From NCBI GenBank assembly GCA_964449115.1, contig CAYUXW010000007.1, forward strand, positions 7,082-71,081: a DNA stretch of 64,000 nt. The letters run 5' to 3'. Shown here piece by piece: positions 34,922 to 43,727 of this stretch. The stretch is from UBA1783 sp964449115. GTDB lineage: Bacteria > Bacillota_I > Bacilli_A > Erysipelotrichales > Erysipelotrichaceae. The notes beneath the pieces were generated by a model. The model had not been told where the DNA came from, did not search any database, and was given only the letters and a program-made list of their open reading frames with translations. How positions within the stretch are numbered: position 1 is the stretch's first letter; each line of letters opens with the position of its first letter. The translations under genes were made by a program, and so were the position numbers.

Positions 34922-34933
34922 GGGGGGGATATT

Positions 34934-35629
34934 ATGAAAAGAGAATTGAGAAGTCCATTCTTTGTGTTAAACCCTAAATGTTATTTATGGGGTGAAGAAG
35001 CTTATAAATTAGGTGCTGTCGCTGAGGAGCTGGCAGTCAAATATGATTTAGATATTATTTATACAGGTTCTCTGGTTGACTTGGCAAGATTTGCTGAAGA
35101 TTTTCCACATCTGATAATCTGTGCTCAAAATATGGAAGCTTTAAGACCAGGAAAGGGAATGGGACATATTTTACCAGAAGCACTGAAAGAAGCAGGAGTA
35201 CAGGCAACTTTTCTAAATCATGCTGAAAATCCAAAAACAGTTTCTGATTTAACTGAAACAATTGCCAGGGCTAAGGAATTAGATATTTTGACAATTGTCT
35301 GTGCTGATGATGTCGCTGATGCAAAAGCTATTGCTCAGCTAGAACCAGATGTTATGGTTTGTGAACTTAAAAGTTTAATCGGTACTGGTAAAACAGCTGA
35401 TATGGATTATATGAAAGCAACCAATGAAGCAGTTAAATCGGTTTCTTCTAAGACAAAAACACTACAGGCAGCTGGAATTTCCAGCGGAGAAGATGTTTAC
35501 AAAGCTATAGCATCGGGAGCTGATGGTACTGGCGGAACCAGCGGTATAGTAGCTGCAAAAGATCCAGAGGCGACATTAAGAGAGATGATTGCGGCTTTAG
35601 ATAAAGCTAGAACAGATTTTTATAAATAG
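34934..35629 (+). CDS. Triosephosphate-isomerase-like protein, archaeal-type short form
   Basis: 231 aa, about 20 residues shorter than a bacterial TpiA and closer to the archaeal type. Catalytic residues by position: Lys15 in VLNPKCYLWG, His96 in FLNHAENP, Glu144 in VCELKSLIGTGK. The archaeal-type PGKGMGHILPEALKEAG and C-terminal GADGTGGTSGIVAAKDP (phosphate loop) are clear. It could isomerise DHAP and GAP, or the aldehyde product of the neighbouring aldolase (relatives act on erythrulose phosphates). A strong AAGGGGGGG site precedes the ATG. Distinct from any housekeeping tpiA, which is not in this window. Confidence 0.85.
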   Translation: MKRELRSPFFVLNPKCYLWGEEAYKLGAVAEELAVKYDLDIIYTGSLVDLARFAEDFPHLIICAQNMEALRPGKGMGHILPEALKEAGVQATFLNHAENPKTVSDLTETIARAKELDILTIVCADDVADAKAIAQLEPDVMVCELKSLIGTGKTADMDYMKATNEAVKSVSSKTKTLQAAGISSGEDVYKAIASGADGTGGTSGIVAAKDPEATLREMIAALDKARTDFYK

Positions 35630-35637
35630 TAAAAATT

Positions 35638-35665
35638 TCAAACGCTTTAAAAAGTAGGATATAAT
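35638..35665 (+). promoter_or_regulatory. Possible internal promoter with a cre-like core before the EIIB gene
   Basis: TATAAT at 35660-35665 with TTCAAA 17 bases upstream. The region CAAACGCTTTAAA (35639-35651) contains the AAACGCT core of a catabolite response element, though with mismatches in the outer positions. Confidence 0.35.
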
Positions 35666-35686
35666 GAAACAAAGGAGATGTTTATT

Positions 35687-35974
35687 ATGAAAAAGATTTT
35701 ATTATGTTGTGGCACTGGTGTAGCTACCAGTACCGTAGTTCGTAAAAGACTGGAAGAGGAATTGAATAAGAGAGGATATAAGGGTAAATTTACTATTAAC
35801 CAATGTAAAGCAGTAGAAGTTCCTAGCAAATCAAAAGATGCTGATTTATGTGTCAGCACCATTGCTAATTCTTATACCTGCCATTGTCCATTAATTGTAG
35901 CTACCAATTTGCTTGTAAATAGAAACACTGAAGAAATCTATAATCAAATTGAAGAAGCGCTGTTCAGTGAATAA
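35687..35974 (+). CDS. PTS EIIB component, galactitol type
   Basis: 95 aa. The phosphocysteine loop is ILLCCGTGVATSTVV (Cys8 in the typical position). A second segment CVSTIANSYTCHCPL is also EIIB-GatB-like. It passes phosphate from EIIA to the sugar carried by EIIC. Start at ATG 35687, nine bases behind AAAGGAG; the ATG at 35678 overlaps that site. It lies 57 bases after the TIM-like gene, a gap holding a possible internal promoter. Confidence 0.92.
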   Translation: MKKILLCCGTGVATSTVVRKRLEEELNKRGYKGKFTINQCKAVEVPSKSKDADLCVSTIANSYTCHCPLIVATNLLVNRNTEEIYNQIEEALFSE

Positions 35975-36082
35975 TTTAACTAAGTTGCAATATTTAGTTA
36001 GTAAATTAATTGTTAAGACTTGTGGGGACAAAGAATTAACAGAAAGTATAAATCTAAATAAAAAAAGGAGGATATTAGGTTT

Positions 36083-37426
36083 ATGGATTTTATTTTAAAA
36101 GTTTTTGCTTTTATTAGTGATTGTGGACCGAGTGTAATGATGCCTATAATGATTGCCACGCTTGGTATTCTTATGGGAGCTGGTATAGGCAAATCAATTC
36201 GTGGTGGTTTAACTGTTGGTGTTGGTATAATTGGGTTAAACTTATCTACTGGATTAATGGGATTTTTAGCTACAGCGGTTGCACAGATGTCTGCTAATTT
36301 TGGCTTGTCACTTGCTACAGTAGATATTGGATGGCCTGCAGCTGCAGCTATCGCTTTTGCAACTCAGGTAGGTGCACTAATCATTCCAGTATGTTTACTT
36401 GTAAATATCATTATGATCGTTACCAAAACTACTCAGACAATCAATATTGATATTTGGAATTTCTGGCACTTCGCATTTACAGGTTCATTAGTCGCTGCTG
36501 TAACAGGAAATGTTGCTTTAGGCTTAGTCGCTGCGGTTTGTAATGAAGTAATAGTCTTAGTATTAGGAGATATAACTGCTCCTGCTTTAGAAACAACATT
36601 AAATATGCCTGGTGTATCTTTACCACATGGCTTCAGTGCTGCATTTGCCCCAATCGCACTAGTATGTAACTGGATTATTGAAAAAATTCCTGGTTTAAGA
36701 GATGTTGATTTCTCACTTGAAGGTTTACAGGATAAGATTGGTGTCTTTGGTGAACCAATTATTGTTGGGTTTGTATTAGGTTTAATTATTGGTGTTGCAG
36801 CAGGACAGGATTTCAAAACTGCTATGGCAACAGCAATCAACCTGGCTGCAACAATGGTACTAATTCCTAAGATGGCAGCTTTATTAATGGAAGGTTTAAT
36901 TCCTATTTCTGATGCTGCAAGTGCCTTTGTTGACAAGCATTTCTCTGGTAGAGGACAAATGTACATCGGTCTTGACTCTGCAGTTGGTGTTGGTCACCCA
37001 ATGACAATTACTTTAGGTTTAATTTTAGTTCCAGTAACATTATTTTTAGCTGTTATCTTACCAGGTAATACAGTCTTGCCAGCAGTAGACTTGGCAGTTT
37101 TACCATTCATTTTCGTTTTAATTTTACCAATCTGTAAAGGTAATGGTTTCAGAAGTTTAATTACTGGTTTAGTATGTTTAACAGCAGGTCTGTATATCGC
37201 AACATATTTAGCTGGACCTACAACTGCTGTTGCAGCTTCTATTAATTTCGATATGGGTGGTGCTACTTCAATTTCATCTATTTGTGATGGTGCTAATCCT
37301 TTGACTGCACTTCTTTATACAATTGGTAATTTACCTCCAGTTGTAGCATATGTTGTGCTAATTGCAATCGCAATTGCTTTTGCAGCTTATAATGGAATCA
37401 GAATTAGAAAAATTAATAAAGCTTAA
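36083..37426 (+). CDS. PTS EIIC component, galactitol type
   Basis: 447 aa membrane transporter of the EIIC-GatC family, about nine to ten helices (MMPIMIATLGILMGAGIGKSIR, IGLNLSTGLMGFL, GLDSAVGVGHPMT). The long re-entrant and substrate-binding segments are those of the galactitol/sgc group. It carries and phosphorylates its sugar with the EIIA and EIIB products. AAAGGAGG sets the start. Between EIIB and EIIC (35975-36082) I see no gene. Substrate not determined from sequence; a related sugar alcohol or ketose is likely. Confidence 0.92.
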   Translation: MDFILKVFAFISDCGPSVMMPIMIATLGILMGAGIGKSIRGGLTVGVGIIGLNLSTGLMGFLATAVAQMSANFGLSLATVDIGWPAAAAIAFATQVGALIIPVCLLVNIIMIVTKTTQTINIDIWNFWHFAFTGSLVAAVTGNVALGLVAAVCNEVIVLVLGDITAPALETTLNMPGVSLPHGFSAAFAPIALVCNWIIEKIPGLRDVDFSLEGLQDKIGVFGEPIIVGFVLGLIIGVAAGQDFKTAMATAINLAATMVLIPKMAALLMEGLIPISDAASAFVDKHFSGRGQMYIGLDSAVGVGHPMTITLGLILVPVTLFLAVILPGNTVLPAVDLAVLPFIFVLILPICKGNGFRSLITGLVCLTAGLYIATYLAGPTTAVAASINFDMGGATSISSICDGANPLTALLYTIGNLPPVVAYVVLIAIAIAFAAYNGIRIRKINKA

Positions 37427-37446
37427 TTTTTTGCTAATTAAAGTAT

Positions 37447-37476
37447 AGGGGCTTTTATTAGCCCCTTGCTTGTCTT
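37447..37476 (+). terminator. Terminator of the PTS operon
   Basis: AGGGGCT (37447-37453) pairs with AGCCCCT (37460-37466), followed by TTGCTTGTCTT, a weak T-run. Confidence 0.55.
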
Positions 37477-37489
37477 AAGGGGATAATTA

Positions 37490-38068
37490 ATGAAAAAATA
37501 TGTATATAAGAAAGACCATTTTTTTGTAAGGGTTACTTTGGTTGGTATTATTTGTATTTTTATGGGTATATACAATATATATCTATTTGTAATTAATAGA
37601 AATTATTTAAATTTATTTATAGTGGTAATATGCGCCTATCAGATTTTGAATACATTTTTTTCGTTATCTAATCCTGAAGAAGTGTATATTGATGATCATC
37701 GTCTTACCTTTAAAGCCTATGGGAAAGTTCATACTTATGATTTCAAACAGATTTATGATTTTAGAGTTAAAGAATTTCCCCAAGCTAAGAAAGTGTATGT
37801 CAGGATAAATAAAAATCAGAATAACTTATTAAAGGGAAGATATTGGGTATTTTGTTTATACTTTAATGATGCTGATGAACTGTTTCAATGGTTTTTAGAT
37901 AAGGAATATCAGATGCACCCTGATACAGTCAAAGCAACTGCTAGAAGAAGTAATGAATTATCACCTGAAGAGAAGGAAAAAAGAGCTCAACTTAAAGCTG
38001 AAAGAGAAAAAAATAAGAAACCAGGTTTCTTTACTAATAAAAATAAAGATGAAAAAGGGGGAAAGTAA
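37490..38068 (+). CDS. Two-helix membrane protein with a lysine-rich tail, unknown function
   Basis: 192 aa. Two membrane segments near residues 15-60, then a beta-rich domain (VYIDDHRLTFKAYGKVHTYDF) that looks like a small PH-like domain, then a highly charged tail (EEKEKRAQLKAEREKNKK). No family recognised with confidence. TTAAGGGG precedes the ATG. It is followed directly by the YjbQ gene (1 base gap), perhaps one transcript. Confidence 0.65.
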   Translation: MKKYVYKKDHFFVRVTLVGIICIFMGIYNIYLFVINRNYLNLFIVVICAYQILNTFFSLSNPEEVYIDDHRLTFKAYGKVHTYDFKQIYDFRVKEFPQAKKVYVRINKNQNNLLKGRYWVFCLYFNDADELFQWFLDKEYQMHPDTVKATARRSNELSPEEKEKRAQLKAEREKNKKPGFFTNKNKDEKGGK

Positions 38069-38069
38069 A

Positions 38070-38594
38070 ATGGCTGTCTATAAAGAGACAATTACTGGAT
38101 TGGTAAGCAAAGGTGTCAGTCCAACTTATTTTGACATTACTGAAGAAGTAAAAGCAATTATTGAAAGAAGTAAAATACAGAATGGTATTATCTGTGTTAT
38201 CTCACCACATACTACATGTTCAGTATTTTTTGAAGAGTATTGTCATGATCTGATGCCCAATGGAAAGGAATTTTTACAACAGGACTTGGATAATGCACTG
38301 GAAAAGATTATTCCTGATCAGACAAAATGGGGACAATACTTCTATCCGGGAACACTTCATTTTGAAGATGTTGAAGCCTGGCCTGATTACTTAAAATGGC
38401 TGCCATCAGGGACCAGAGAAGAACTGTTTAATTGTGATGCTCATTTAAAAGCGACAATTTTGGGCAACAGTGCTACTTTTGAATTAGATGAAGGTAAATT
38501 AGGAGTTGGTAAAACAGGTTATATCTATTTTGTTGACTTTGATAGAAATCGTTCTAGAAATAGAAGATGTAGAGTAGTAATTATCGGAGAATAG
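38070..38594 (+). CDS. YjbQ/UPF0047 family protein
   Basis: 174 aa. Family segments: ISPHTTCSVFFEE, the long central region with PGTLHFEDVEAW, and CDAHLKATILGNSATFELDEGKLGVGKTGYIYFVDFD. YjbQ proteins have been reported to have weak thiamine-phosphate synthase activity; the true role is unsettled. It is longer than the usual 130-140 residues because of an insert between the two conserved halves. Start is ATG 38070 behind GGGGGAAAG, internal to a longer open frame. Confidence 0.85.
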   Translation: MAVYKETITGLVSKGVSPTYFDITEEVKAIIERSKIQNGIICVISPHTTCSVFFEEYCHDLMPNGKEFLQQDLDNALEKIIPDQTKWGQYFYPGTLHFEDVEAWPDYLKWLPSGTREELFNCDAHLKATILGNSATFELDEGKLGVGKTGYIYFVDFDRNRSRNRRCRVVIIGE

Positions 38595-38602
38595 AATTTT
38601 AT

Positions 38603-38646
38603 AAAAACTGTAACAATTAATTTGTGAAAAAAGTTACAGTTTTTTA
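38603..38646 (+). terminator. Terminator after the YjbQ gene
   Basis: AAAAACTGTAAC (38603-38614) pairs with GTTACAGTTTTT (38633-38644) around an 18-base loop. Confidence 0.8.
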
Positions 38647-38757
38647 TGACTTTTAATGAAGATGCTGACAAAAAGTCTTATAATGAAATAGGCACTGAAC
38701 ATTTGTTAAAATGAGCTGAGTTCTTCATTTTAAAAAACAACGATGGGAGGCATAATT

Positions 38758-39447
38758 ATGAAACGATTATTGTTGTTGGTGTTAGCATTATTAATTCTTG
38801 CTGGTTGTCAAGAAAAACCATTATTGTCCAAGCAGGACAATTTACATGAATCAGTATTAAATTATTATCAGCTGAGTAATCCTGTTTTTAAATCAGACAA
38901 TTTAGAAGCTAAAGTTGAACTTGTTAAAGTTGAAACGGAAGAAAATATTTATTATAGATATTTAATAATCTTTGTTCCTTTGTATGTTGAAAATATGCAA
39001 TTTAAATATGCTCAAATAGAATATCTTGATCAACAGCTTCAAGATTACATCGATTCGCTTGTTCCTTTAGAAGGTGGCTATGATCAAATGAATATGTTAC
39101 TTAGTAAACAGACAAATCTGGATTGGCCGATATATAAAGAAATTGAAGATTTTAGAGCTACTCTTTGGGCAACATATTTAACGCTACCTAAAAAAGAAAT
39201 TGCTGAAGGTAAGTATTCAATCGAACAGATTGATAATATGATGGCTAATTTTGAATTGGTCATTGGGTTTAATAAGTTTAAAGACACGATAAAAGTAGAA
39301 AATTTAGAAATGATAGTTGTAGATGAAGTGGATCAATATAATAGGGGTGATATCGAAACAATGAGAAAAGATACTTCACCTTTAATGTATTTTACTTCCT
39401 ACACTTTTGAAAATGAAATTGATATCTTGATTGAACTATCAGATTAG
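38758..39447 (+). CDS. Lipoprotein of unknown function
   Basis: 229 aa. Signal peptide MKRLLLLVLALLILAGC with lipobox Cys17. The mature part is acidic, no recognised domain; it has a tyrosine-rich N-terminal portion and an alpha/beta pattern. ATG 38758 follows GGGAGG. It is followed after 74 bases (holding an (AT)n run at 39460-39475) by another lipoprotein of similar architecture, so the two may be paralogues or partners. Confidence 0.7.
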   Translation: MKRLLLLVLALLILAGCQEKPLLSKQDNLHESVLNYYQLSNPVFKSDNLEAKVELVKVETEENIYYRYLIIFVPLYVENMQFKYAQIEYLDQQLQDYIDSLVPLEGGYDQMNMLLSKQTNLDWPIYKEIEDFRATLWATYLTLPKKEIAEGKYSIEQIDNMMANFELVIGFNKFKDTIKVENLEMIVVDEVDQYNRGDIETMRKDTSPLMYFTSYTFENEIDILIELSD

Positions 39448-39521
39448 CCGGGTTGTAAATATATATATATATAATGTAGTTAGAATAGCCTTAATTTATT
39501 TTCAGAGGGGGGGAATTTATC

Positions 39522-40445
39522 ATGAAAAAATTACTGATGGTATTTGCTGTATTATTGATTTTAGTTGGCTGTAATAATAAGAAAGAGCCTGTTGGGGCAA
39601 AAGAGCTGGATGTTTTTGCTCAGGCATATGCCGAAGAGTATTTAGAAATCAGCAATTTATACAATGCAGATTTGAATTACTATCTTTATGCCAGTACTGA
39701 ATCTGATAATGAAAATATCTATGGCTACTTTTTGTTTTGTGAAGATGAATGTATAGCGAAAGTTCATCTTGAGTATACTGAAGAAATCGTCTATGGTGGA
39801 ATGAGTTTTAAATGGAATACCGGAATTATTACTGGTGAAGTTTTAGAAGGTGTATATGGAGATATAAAGACCGGTTCTGAAAAAATACATCTTAATGATA
39901 GTATCGAGATGAATTATATAACGGATATAAAGATTGAAAAATTGGAAATATCAGAAGATATATTAAAAAAGATGGAGCAAAATGCTATCGAAGAAGCCCA
40001 AAGGTATTTATCTGAAATTGAAATGGGTGATTCTAAATTTGAATTGTTAGAATTTATTCCTATTTTCAGCTCATATGTGGCAAGCGACAGAAAAACACTT
40101 ATTATTGGTCAAACTAATGTCATTGAATATGTTTTAGTCAAAGACGGAAAACCGATATATATCATTTCTTTTGAGGCCAGCAGTGGCGATTCAGCATATT
40201 GCTATGAATTTGAAAATTATTTAGGTATTGATTTTAACGAACTTACAAATATGAAAAAAGTATTCAGGTTAGTTGGTGGAAGATATGGTTATCATAATGA
40301 CATATTTATCTCGGACAATGAATATCTAAATGAGATTTCTTATAATAGTCAGTTTTGTATTACATTTATCACAAAAAAAGCTTATAACAAAGCCTTTGAT
40401 ATTTTAAATGAAATCGATGAATTAAAGGTAATTAAAACCTGGTAA
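39522..40445 (+). CDS. Lipoprotein of unknown function
   Basis: 307 aa. Signal peptide MKKLLMVFAVLLILVGC, lipobox Cys17. The mature protein is acidic and alternates strands and helices; no domain recognised. A very strong site AGAGGGGGGG precedes the ATG. It ends just before a hairpin shared with the minus-strand metallophosphoesterase. Likely extracytoplasmic, role unknown. Confidence 0.7.
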   Translation: MKKLLMVFAVLLILVGCNNKKEPVGAKELDVFAQAYAEEYLEISNLYNADLNYYLYASTESDNENIYGYFLFCEDECIAKVHLEYTEEIVYGGMSFKWNTGIITGEVLEGVYGDIKTGSEKIHLNDSIEMNYITDIKIEKLEISEDILKKMEQNAIEEAQRYLSEIEMGDSKFELLEFIPIFSSYVASDRKTLIIGQTNVIEYVLVKDGKPIYIISFEASSGDSAYCYEFENYLGIDFNELTNMKKVFRLVGGRYGYHNDIFISDNEYLNEISYNSQFCITFITKKAYNKAFDILNEIDELKVIKTW

Positions 40446-40463
40446 TGTAAAAATACATATTAA

Positions 40464-40497
40464 AGGCAGCTATAGATAATGGCTGCCTATTTTGATT
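40464..40497. terminator. Terminator between convergent lipoprotein and phosphoesterase genes
   Basis: AGGCAGC (40464-40470) pairs with GCTGCCT (40482-40488). Followed on the plus strand by ATTTTGATTTT. It overlaps the stop codon of the phosphoesterase gene. Confidence 0.6.
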
Positions 40498-41281
40498 TTA
40501 AGGTTATAACAACAAGTTCTGGACTGCTGAAGATTCGATAGTCAAACTCTGTCAGTCCGATGCCTCTACTGCGATAGAGGTTTTTGTTTTTCCCAAATCG
40601 ATAATCTGCTTTGGAAAAGAAATTGACCTGCTTATCATGAGTGTGACCACTTAAAACCAGATTTACATTAGCTGGCAGGTTTTTGTAAGTCTCAGTGCCA
40701 TGTAGTAAGACAATTGAATAAGTTTCATTTGATACCTGTTCAATAGTGTGACTGCCAAAATTATCTCCATAAAGGGTGATATATCCAGTTGGATTGTTGT
40801 AGAGTTTCATTTCTGAAGCTATAATTTCAAAATTAGAATCTCCAAGTATTTTTTTAACCAGCAGCTCTCTTGTTTCACTACTGAAATCAAAATCACCCAA
40901 GATGGCAAATTTACCCAGCGGTGCATCAATAGATGATAGTAAATCAGTAAGAATATCTACATCACTGCTGATAGGGGCATAGTTTTTGTCAAATAGATCG
41001 CCGCCAAATAAAACTATATCAACATTAAGATTGTTGATAGTTGTCTTAAGTTTTGAAATATGTTCTTCGTTGAATAAATATCCATATTCAATATCAGTTA
41101 AAAAAAGAATCTTTACCTCATCGAAGTTTGATGGTATTTTTTCTGATGTTTCATCAATGTATGACACTTTAAAAGTAAAAGGAACGATATATTTTCCACG
41201 ATAAACAACTATCATACTTGAGATTAAAATTACGATGATAGCTGCTATTACTGCTACTAATGTCTTTTTTCTTTTTATCAT
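40487..41281 (-). CDS. Calcineurin-type metallophosphoesterase with altered motifs, membrane-anchored
   Basis: 264 aa. One N-terminal membrane anchor (LVAVIAAIIVILISSMIVV), then a phosphoesterase domain. Motif 2 GGDLFD (94-98), LLHGTE (His194) and GHTHDK (His213, His215) are intact. Motif 1 is TDIEYG where DxH is usual, and motif 3 is GDFDF (129-133) where GNHD is usual, so the catalytic His and a metal Asn are missing. It may have changed chemistry or lost activity. Related intact family members include YkuE-like enzymes. The gene stands alone and has no clear Shine-Dalgarno. Confidence 0.8.
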   Translation of the reverse strand: MIKRKKTLVAVIAAIIVILISSMIVVYRGKYIVPFTFKVSYIDETSEKIPSNFDEVKILFLTDIEYGYLFNEEHISKLKTTINNLNVDIVLFGGDLFDKNYAPISSDVDILTDLLSSIDAPLGKFAILGDFDFSSETRELLVKKILGDSNFEIIASEMKLYNNPTGYITLYGDNFGSHTIEQVSNETYSIVLLHGTETYKNLPANVNLVLSGHTHDKQVNFFSKADYRFGKNKNLYRSRGIGLTEFDYRIFSSPELVVITLKSK

Positions 41282-41303
41282 AAAATCACCATTAACATTC
41301 TAA

Positions 41304-41333
41304 CATAAAAAATAGTGAGATTACTCACTATTT
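41304..41333 (-). terminator. Terminator of the rnj gene
   Basis: On the minus strand AAATAGTGAG (41333-41324) pairs with CTCACTATTT (41319-41310), then TTTTATG. The stop codon (41328-41330) lies within the stem. Confidence 0.75.
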
Positions 41334-43061
41334 CTTGAATTCTGGATCAATATAATTTAGAACAACAGGAATAACTATTGGCTGTCTATTGGTCTTGGAA
41401 TACAGGTATGGTTCCAAAGTTTCTCGGATAGTATTTTTTAACTCACCAAATGTTGTTTTCTGCTGCATTTTCTTTCTTAAGGCATCATAAATCAACAGTT
41501 CGCCTTCCTTCAGCATTGTCTGTCCTTCTTTAATGTAGACAAATCCTCTAGAGATGATATTAGGTCTACATAGTATGGTATTAGTTCTAGAATCAATTGT
41601 AACGATAGCAGCAACTAAGCCATTGTCAGCCAGTATTCTTCGATCCTTTAATACGGCGGTGGCAATTCCACTTGAATCATTACCATCAATATAGATATCA
41701 TCTGTTTGAATTTTATGCTCCCAGAGGAAAGCTTCCCCATTTCTTAAGACAACAACATTGCCATTGGCACAAATAAAGATATTTTCTTCTGGAACTCCTG
41801 TTTCAACAGCTGTATCAGCGTGCATTTTGAGCATCTTATATTCACCATGTATGGGCATAAAATATTTAGGTTTAACCAGCTGGAGCATTAACTTCTGTTC
41901 TTCCTGAGAAGCATGTCCAGTTGTGTGCAGGTTATTTAACAATGAATTTGTCAAGACATTGGCACCAAGTCTGGTTAATGAATTAACGATTGAGTTAACA
42001 CTCATCTCATTGCCAGGAATTGGGTTAGAAGAGAAGATTACCGTGTCTCCTGGAATAATCTTGATGTATCTATGAGAAGCGTTAGCCATTCTACTTAATG
42101 CAGCCATTGGTTCACCCTGTGAGCCGGTACACAAGATGCAGATTTTATTTGAAGGATAAGTTGATAACAATTCTGGATCAACAAAGTCATCTTCACTGGC
42201 TACAATATGTCCCAGTCGTCTTCCAATCTGCACAACATTTTCCATACTTCGGCCAACAACACTGACTTTTCTGCCATGAGTTATTGCTCCGGAAATAATC
42301 TGCTGAATTCTATGGACATTGCTTGAGAAGGTCGCAATGATTAATCTTCCTTTGGTTTTGGCAATAATATCAGAAATTGATTTAGCGACCTGTTTTTCAC
42401 TAATTGAAAATCCTGAAACGGCTGAGTTGGTCGAATCTGATAACAGCAAGCTGATACCAAACTGTCCCATAAAAGAAATTACCTGATAATCTGAATTGCT
42501 TCCAACTGGTGTCAAGTCAAATTTAAAGTCACCTGTTGACATAATCCAACCATTAGATGTCTGGATAGCTACACCAAAAGAATCAGGGATTGAGTGTACA
42601 ACATGGAAAAAAGCCACATGAAAATGCTTTGAAGTAAACCTGAAAGATTCAGTATTTTCTACCACATGTAAGGTAGTATTACTTAACAATCTAGCATCTT
42701 CAAGCTTCTTTTCTACCAGGGCAATCGCAAATCTTGAACCGTATATATCTGGAATATTGCATACTCTCAATAAGTAAGGAATTCCCCCTATATGGTCTTC
42801 ATGACCGTGGGTGATAAATAAGGCTTTGATTTTTTCCTGATTTTTAATCAGATATGTATAATCTGGAATAACGTATTCCACACCTAACAATTCTTCGTTA
42901 GGGAATATTAAACCAGAGTCAAGGATTATAATTTCATCTTCCTGTTCAATACAATATAAGTTTTTTCCAACTTCTCCCATTCCTCCCAAAGCGAAAATAC
43001 GGGTGTCACTTGGCAGAAAAGAAGAAATCTTTCTTGAATTAAATTTGTATGGTTCGCTCAT
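41328..43061 (-). CDS. rnj: Ribonuclease J
   Basis: 577 aa metallo-beta-lactamase-fold RNase with endo- and 5'-exonuclease activity, central to mRNA turnover in Firmicutes. Motif THGHEDHIGG (His85, His87, Asp89, His90), PIHGEYKML in the beta-CASP part and the C-terminal TSKTN region are present. It is downstream of def by 12 bases (stop 43074; ATG 43061) and probably co-transcribed. The start is preceded by GGAGGAAGATATT. Length is usual for RNase J1/J2. Confidence 0.95.
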   Translation of the reverse strand: MSEPYKFNSRKISSFLPSDTRIFALGGMGEVGKNLYCIEQEDEIIILDSGLIFPNEELLGVEYVIPDYTYLIKNQEKIKALFITHGHEDHIGGIPYLLRVCNIPDIYGSRFAIALVEKKLEDARLLSNTTLHVVENTESFRFTSKHFHVAFFHVVHSIPDSFGVAIQTSNGWIMSTGDFKFDLTPVGSNSDYQVISFMGQFGISLLLSDSTNSAVSGFSISEKQVAKSISDIIAKTKGRLIIATFSSNVHRIQQIISGAITHGRKVSVVGRSMENVVQIGRRLGHIVASEDDFVDPELLSTYPSNKICILCTGSQGEPMAALSRMANASHRYIKIIPGDTVIFSSNPIPGNEMSVNSIVNSLTRLGANVLTNSLLNNLHTTGHASQEEQKLMLQLVKPKYFMPIHGEYKMLKMHADTAVETGVPEENIFICANGNVVVLRNGEAFLWEHKIQTDDIYIDGNDSSGIATAVLKDRRILADNGLVAAIVTIDSRTNTILCRPNIISRGFVYIKEGQTMLKEGELLIYDALRKKMQQKTTFGELKNTIRETLEPYLYSKTNRQPIVIPVVLNYIDPEFKK

Positions 43062-43073
43062 AATATCTTCCTC

Positions 43074-43628
43074 CTAAATGCTGATAGCATCTTCTGGCTT
43101 ATACCATGGATTTACACTATCAATATGGTCATAATAGAGAACACCTTTTAAATGATCTATTTCATGCTGCATTACTATTGCTGGATATCCTTTCAGCTTG
43201 ATTTCTTCAACCTGGTCGGTTAAAAGATTATAGGCTCTGACAGTGATGCGATTATGTCTTAAAACAACTCCTTCAACATCAGTAGCCACACTCAAACAAG
43301 ACTCACCATTTTCCAGGTAAGTTTTTTTAGTTGAATTAGTAATGATTTTGGGATTAGCTAAAGCATATTCTAATGCTTGATCGTCTTCATTTCTGATAGA
43401 TATGGCAATCATCTTTTTACTTACTCCAATTTGTGGAGCAGCAATACCAACAGATGGTCTAACATTGTATTTTTCGCAAAATTGTTCATCTTGTGAATTC
43501 CTGACATATTCAAGCATAGCTTGTAAAATCTCTTTATCCTCAGCAGATAAAGGCACAGAAACGCTGATAGCTTTTTCCCTTAATATCGGGTCGCTATCAA
43601 GCAGAATATTTTTTGAATCAATAAACAT
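43074..43628 (-). CDS. def: Peptide deformylase
   Basis: 184 aa. All three motifs are there: GIAAPQIG (61-68), ESCLSV (Cys111), QHEIDH (His155, Glu156, His159). It removes the formyl group from new proteins; iron or zinc bound. Length and a mid-sequence insert (YVRNSQDEQFCEKYNVRPSV) match the Gram-positive type 2 form. It is the first gene of a def-rnj pair, with AGGAG before ATG 43628. Confidence 0.95.
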   Translation of the reverse strand: MFIDSKNILLDSDPILREKAISVSVPLSAEDKEILQAMLEYVRNSQDEQFCEKYNVRPSVGIAAPQIGVSKKMIAISIRNEDDQALEYALANPKIITNSTKKTYLENGESCLSVATDVEGVVLRHNRITVRAYNLLTDQVEEIKLKGYPAIVMQHEIDHLKGVLYYDHIDSVNPWYKPEDAISI

Positions 43629-43727
43629 ATAAAATCTCCTAACAAGTTAAAAGTTAATTTTTGAAATATTAGATTATTATTTCTAATTTCCTACAAATAT
43701 TATACAAAAAAAGTAATTGGTAATCAA

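Noticed and set aside
36433..36966. A 177-codon open frame on the minus strand
   Set aside because: It lies wholly inside the EIIC gene; its composition reflects the helix-rich membrane protein on the other strand and it has no binding site.
39460..39475. (AT)n run between the two lipoprotein genes
   Set aside because: A short low-complexity run; nothing else links it to phase variation since it is not in a coding frame or a clear promoter.
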